Source of the DNA: Butyrivibrio fibrisolvens | Lineage (GTDB): Bacteria; Bacillota; Clostridia; Lachnospirales; Lachnospiraceae | Direction: 5' to 3' | DNA length: 64,000 bases | Assembly: GCF_023206215.1 (NCBI RefSeq) | Contig: NZ_CP065800.1 | Span: forward strand, 3,596,001-3,660,000 | In this document: positions 63,444 to 64,000 of the stretch, piece after piece | How positions within the stretch are numbered: the first letter of the stretch is position 1 | Layout: each line of letters starts with the position of its first letter | Position numbers and translations under genes: made by a program | The notes under the pieces: model-generated | What the model was told of the DNA's origin: nothing | Databases searched by the model: none | Seen by the model: the letters and a program-made list of their open reading frames with translations, nothing else

Positions 63444-63728
63444 CTTCCCGCTTGGGCAAAACAGCATTTCCAAAGCCTATACAGGGACAGTGGTATATAA
63501 AACATTGCCACACTTTTTAATCGTTTTATCAAATTCATGAGCGTGATAGATGGAGATTTTTATTCTGCCAGGGGTCCACGAGACTATCGCGAATCGAGTT
63601 TCAGACCCCAGAATAAAAAACTCCAGATATCATGCCATGAATTTTAAAACGATTAACAGTGTGGCAATGATTTATATACCGCTGTCCCTGTATAGGCTTT
63701 GGAAATGCTGTTTTGCCCAAGCGGGCAG
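63444..63728 (+). repeat. Long palindrome, family copy C, between lrgB and msrA
   Basis: 285 bases with arms of about 95 bases. Against copy B, many arm bases differ on both sides together (GCCGCGC/GCGCGGC in B is GCCACAC/GTGTGGC here; AATTG/CAATT is AATCG/CGATT), while the inner TTCATGAGCGTGATAGATGG and CTCCAGATATCATGCCATG are unchanged. It starts two bases after the lrgB stop and could also end both convergent transcripts. Confidence 0.85.
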
Positions 63729-63751
63729 CTCGAATACACTATTTATAGCGA

Positions 63752-64000
63752 TCAGCTCTTCTTTCTGCCTGATTCTATCAGCTCTTTTTCAAAAGCTTCA
63801 GGATTCTTAAGATAATAGTCCTGGTGATACTCTTCTGCTTCATAGAAATTCTTATAAGGCAGAAGCTCTACCTGAACCTTCTTGCCTGATTCTGCCTCTA
63901 TCTTGGCAATCTTGGCCTTAGCAATTTCTTTTTCCTCATCAGAATTATAGAAAATGGCAAGAGTATAGGAGAATCCCTTGTCTATAAACTGGCCTTCTGA
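63752..64000 (-). CDS. msrA: Peptide methionine sulfoxide reductase MsrA (partial, 5' end outside window)
   Basis: The last 82 residues of a gene that continues past the window end. GQFIDKGFSYTLAIFYNSDEE and later LLPYKNFYEAEEYHQDYYLKNP match the C-terminal part of MsrA, which reduces methionine-S-sulfoxide. The N-terminal catalytic GCFW motif would lie outside. A fusion with MsrB cannot be excluded. The stop is 23 bp from the long palindrome. Confidence 0.85.
   Translation of the reverse strand, partial: SEGQFIDKGFSYTLAIFYNSDEEKEIAKAKIAKIEAESGKKVQVELLPYKNFYEAEEYHQDYYLKNPEAFEKELIESGRKKS

Overview
The window is about 64 kb of low-to-moderate GC DNA from an anaerobic Firmicute, most likely a Lachnospiraceae member of the Butyrivibrio/Pseudobutyrivibrio type. 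This is inferred from gene content: strong GGAGG ribosome sites, an Fe-S serine dehydratase in two subunits, LuxS, KtrAB, YesMN-type two-component genes, a nitrogenase-like reductase and polysaccharide/fucose genes. I saw no rRNA, tRNA, CRISPR array or transposase. No taxonomic marker was searched.

Layout. 0.1-3.3 kb: an AraC regulator and the KtrB-KtrA potassium system. 3.5-4.7 kb: a coiled-coil protein of unknown function. 4.9-12.7 kb: a TRAP transporter (DctP-DctQ-DctM), a second DctP protein, a YesN/YesM two-component system and a KdgF-like cupin, together suggesting uronate uptake. 12.9-16.8 kb: luxS, a DMSP-lyase-like cupin, a SAM-dependent methyltransferase and metY. 17-21.7 kb: a secreted carbohydrate-binding protein, a secreted lipoprotein and a DUF2268 protease. 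22-25.7 kb: a DNA-damage cassette (autocleaving LexA-like repressor, Y-family polymerase, YolD-like protein, SRAP protein). 25.8-38.6 kb: a sulfur island on the minus strand, with metK, mccA, mccB and then a long operon of nitrogenase-like D, K, NifX-like, NifB and NifH genes, a MetNIQ-type transporter and a LysR regulator. 38.8-41.4 kb: a DUF5692-like membrane protein and an aldose epimerase. 41.5-48 kb: serine dehydratase and a zinc-uptake operon. 48-56.3 kb: fucose utilisation (GH95, AraC, two dehydrogenases, lactonase, FucU). 56.5-64 kb: a PAP2 phosphatase, a TIR/TrkA-RyR gene pair, LrgAB and a partial msrA.

The central story is sulfur. The nitrogenase-like genes fit methylthio-alkane reductase (group IV-C) better than nitrogen fixation. 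That enzyme frees methanethiol from compounds such as dimethyl sulfide. MetY can then make methionine directly, MetK makes SAM, LuxS returns homocysteine, and MccA/MccB make cysteine. A dyad of the form TATAG-N7-CTATA lies upstream of metY, metK and the reductase operon, which suggests one regulon. The cupin next to metY belongs by its motifs to the family that releases dimethyl sulfide from DMSP, so source and consumer of DMS may be encoded about 20 kb apart.

Two families of intergenic elements also stand out. One is a set of long palindromes (244-295 nt, arms of about 75-100 nt) whose arms differ between copies but keep their pairing, with shorter solo hairpins derived from the ends. The other is a CGCGAG element, able to form a pseudoknot, that carries the ribosome-binding site of the gene after it in two operons.
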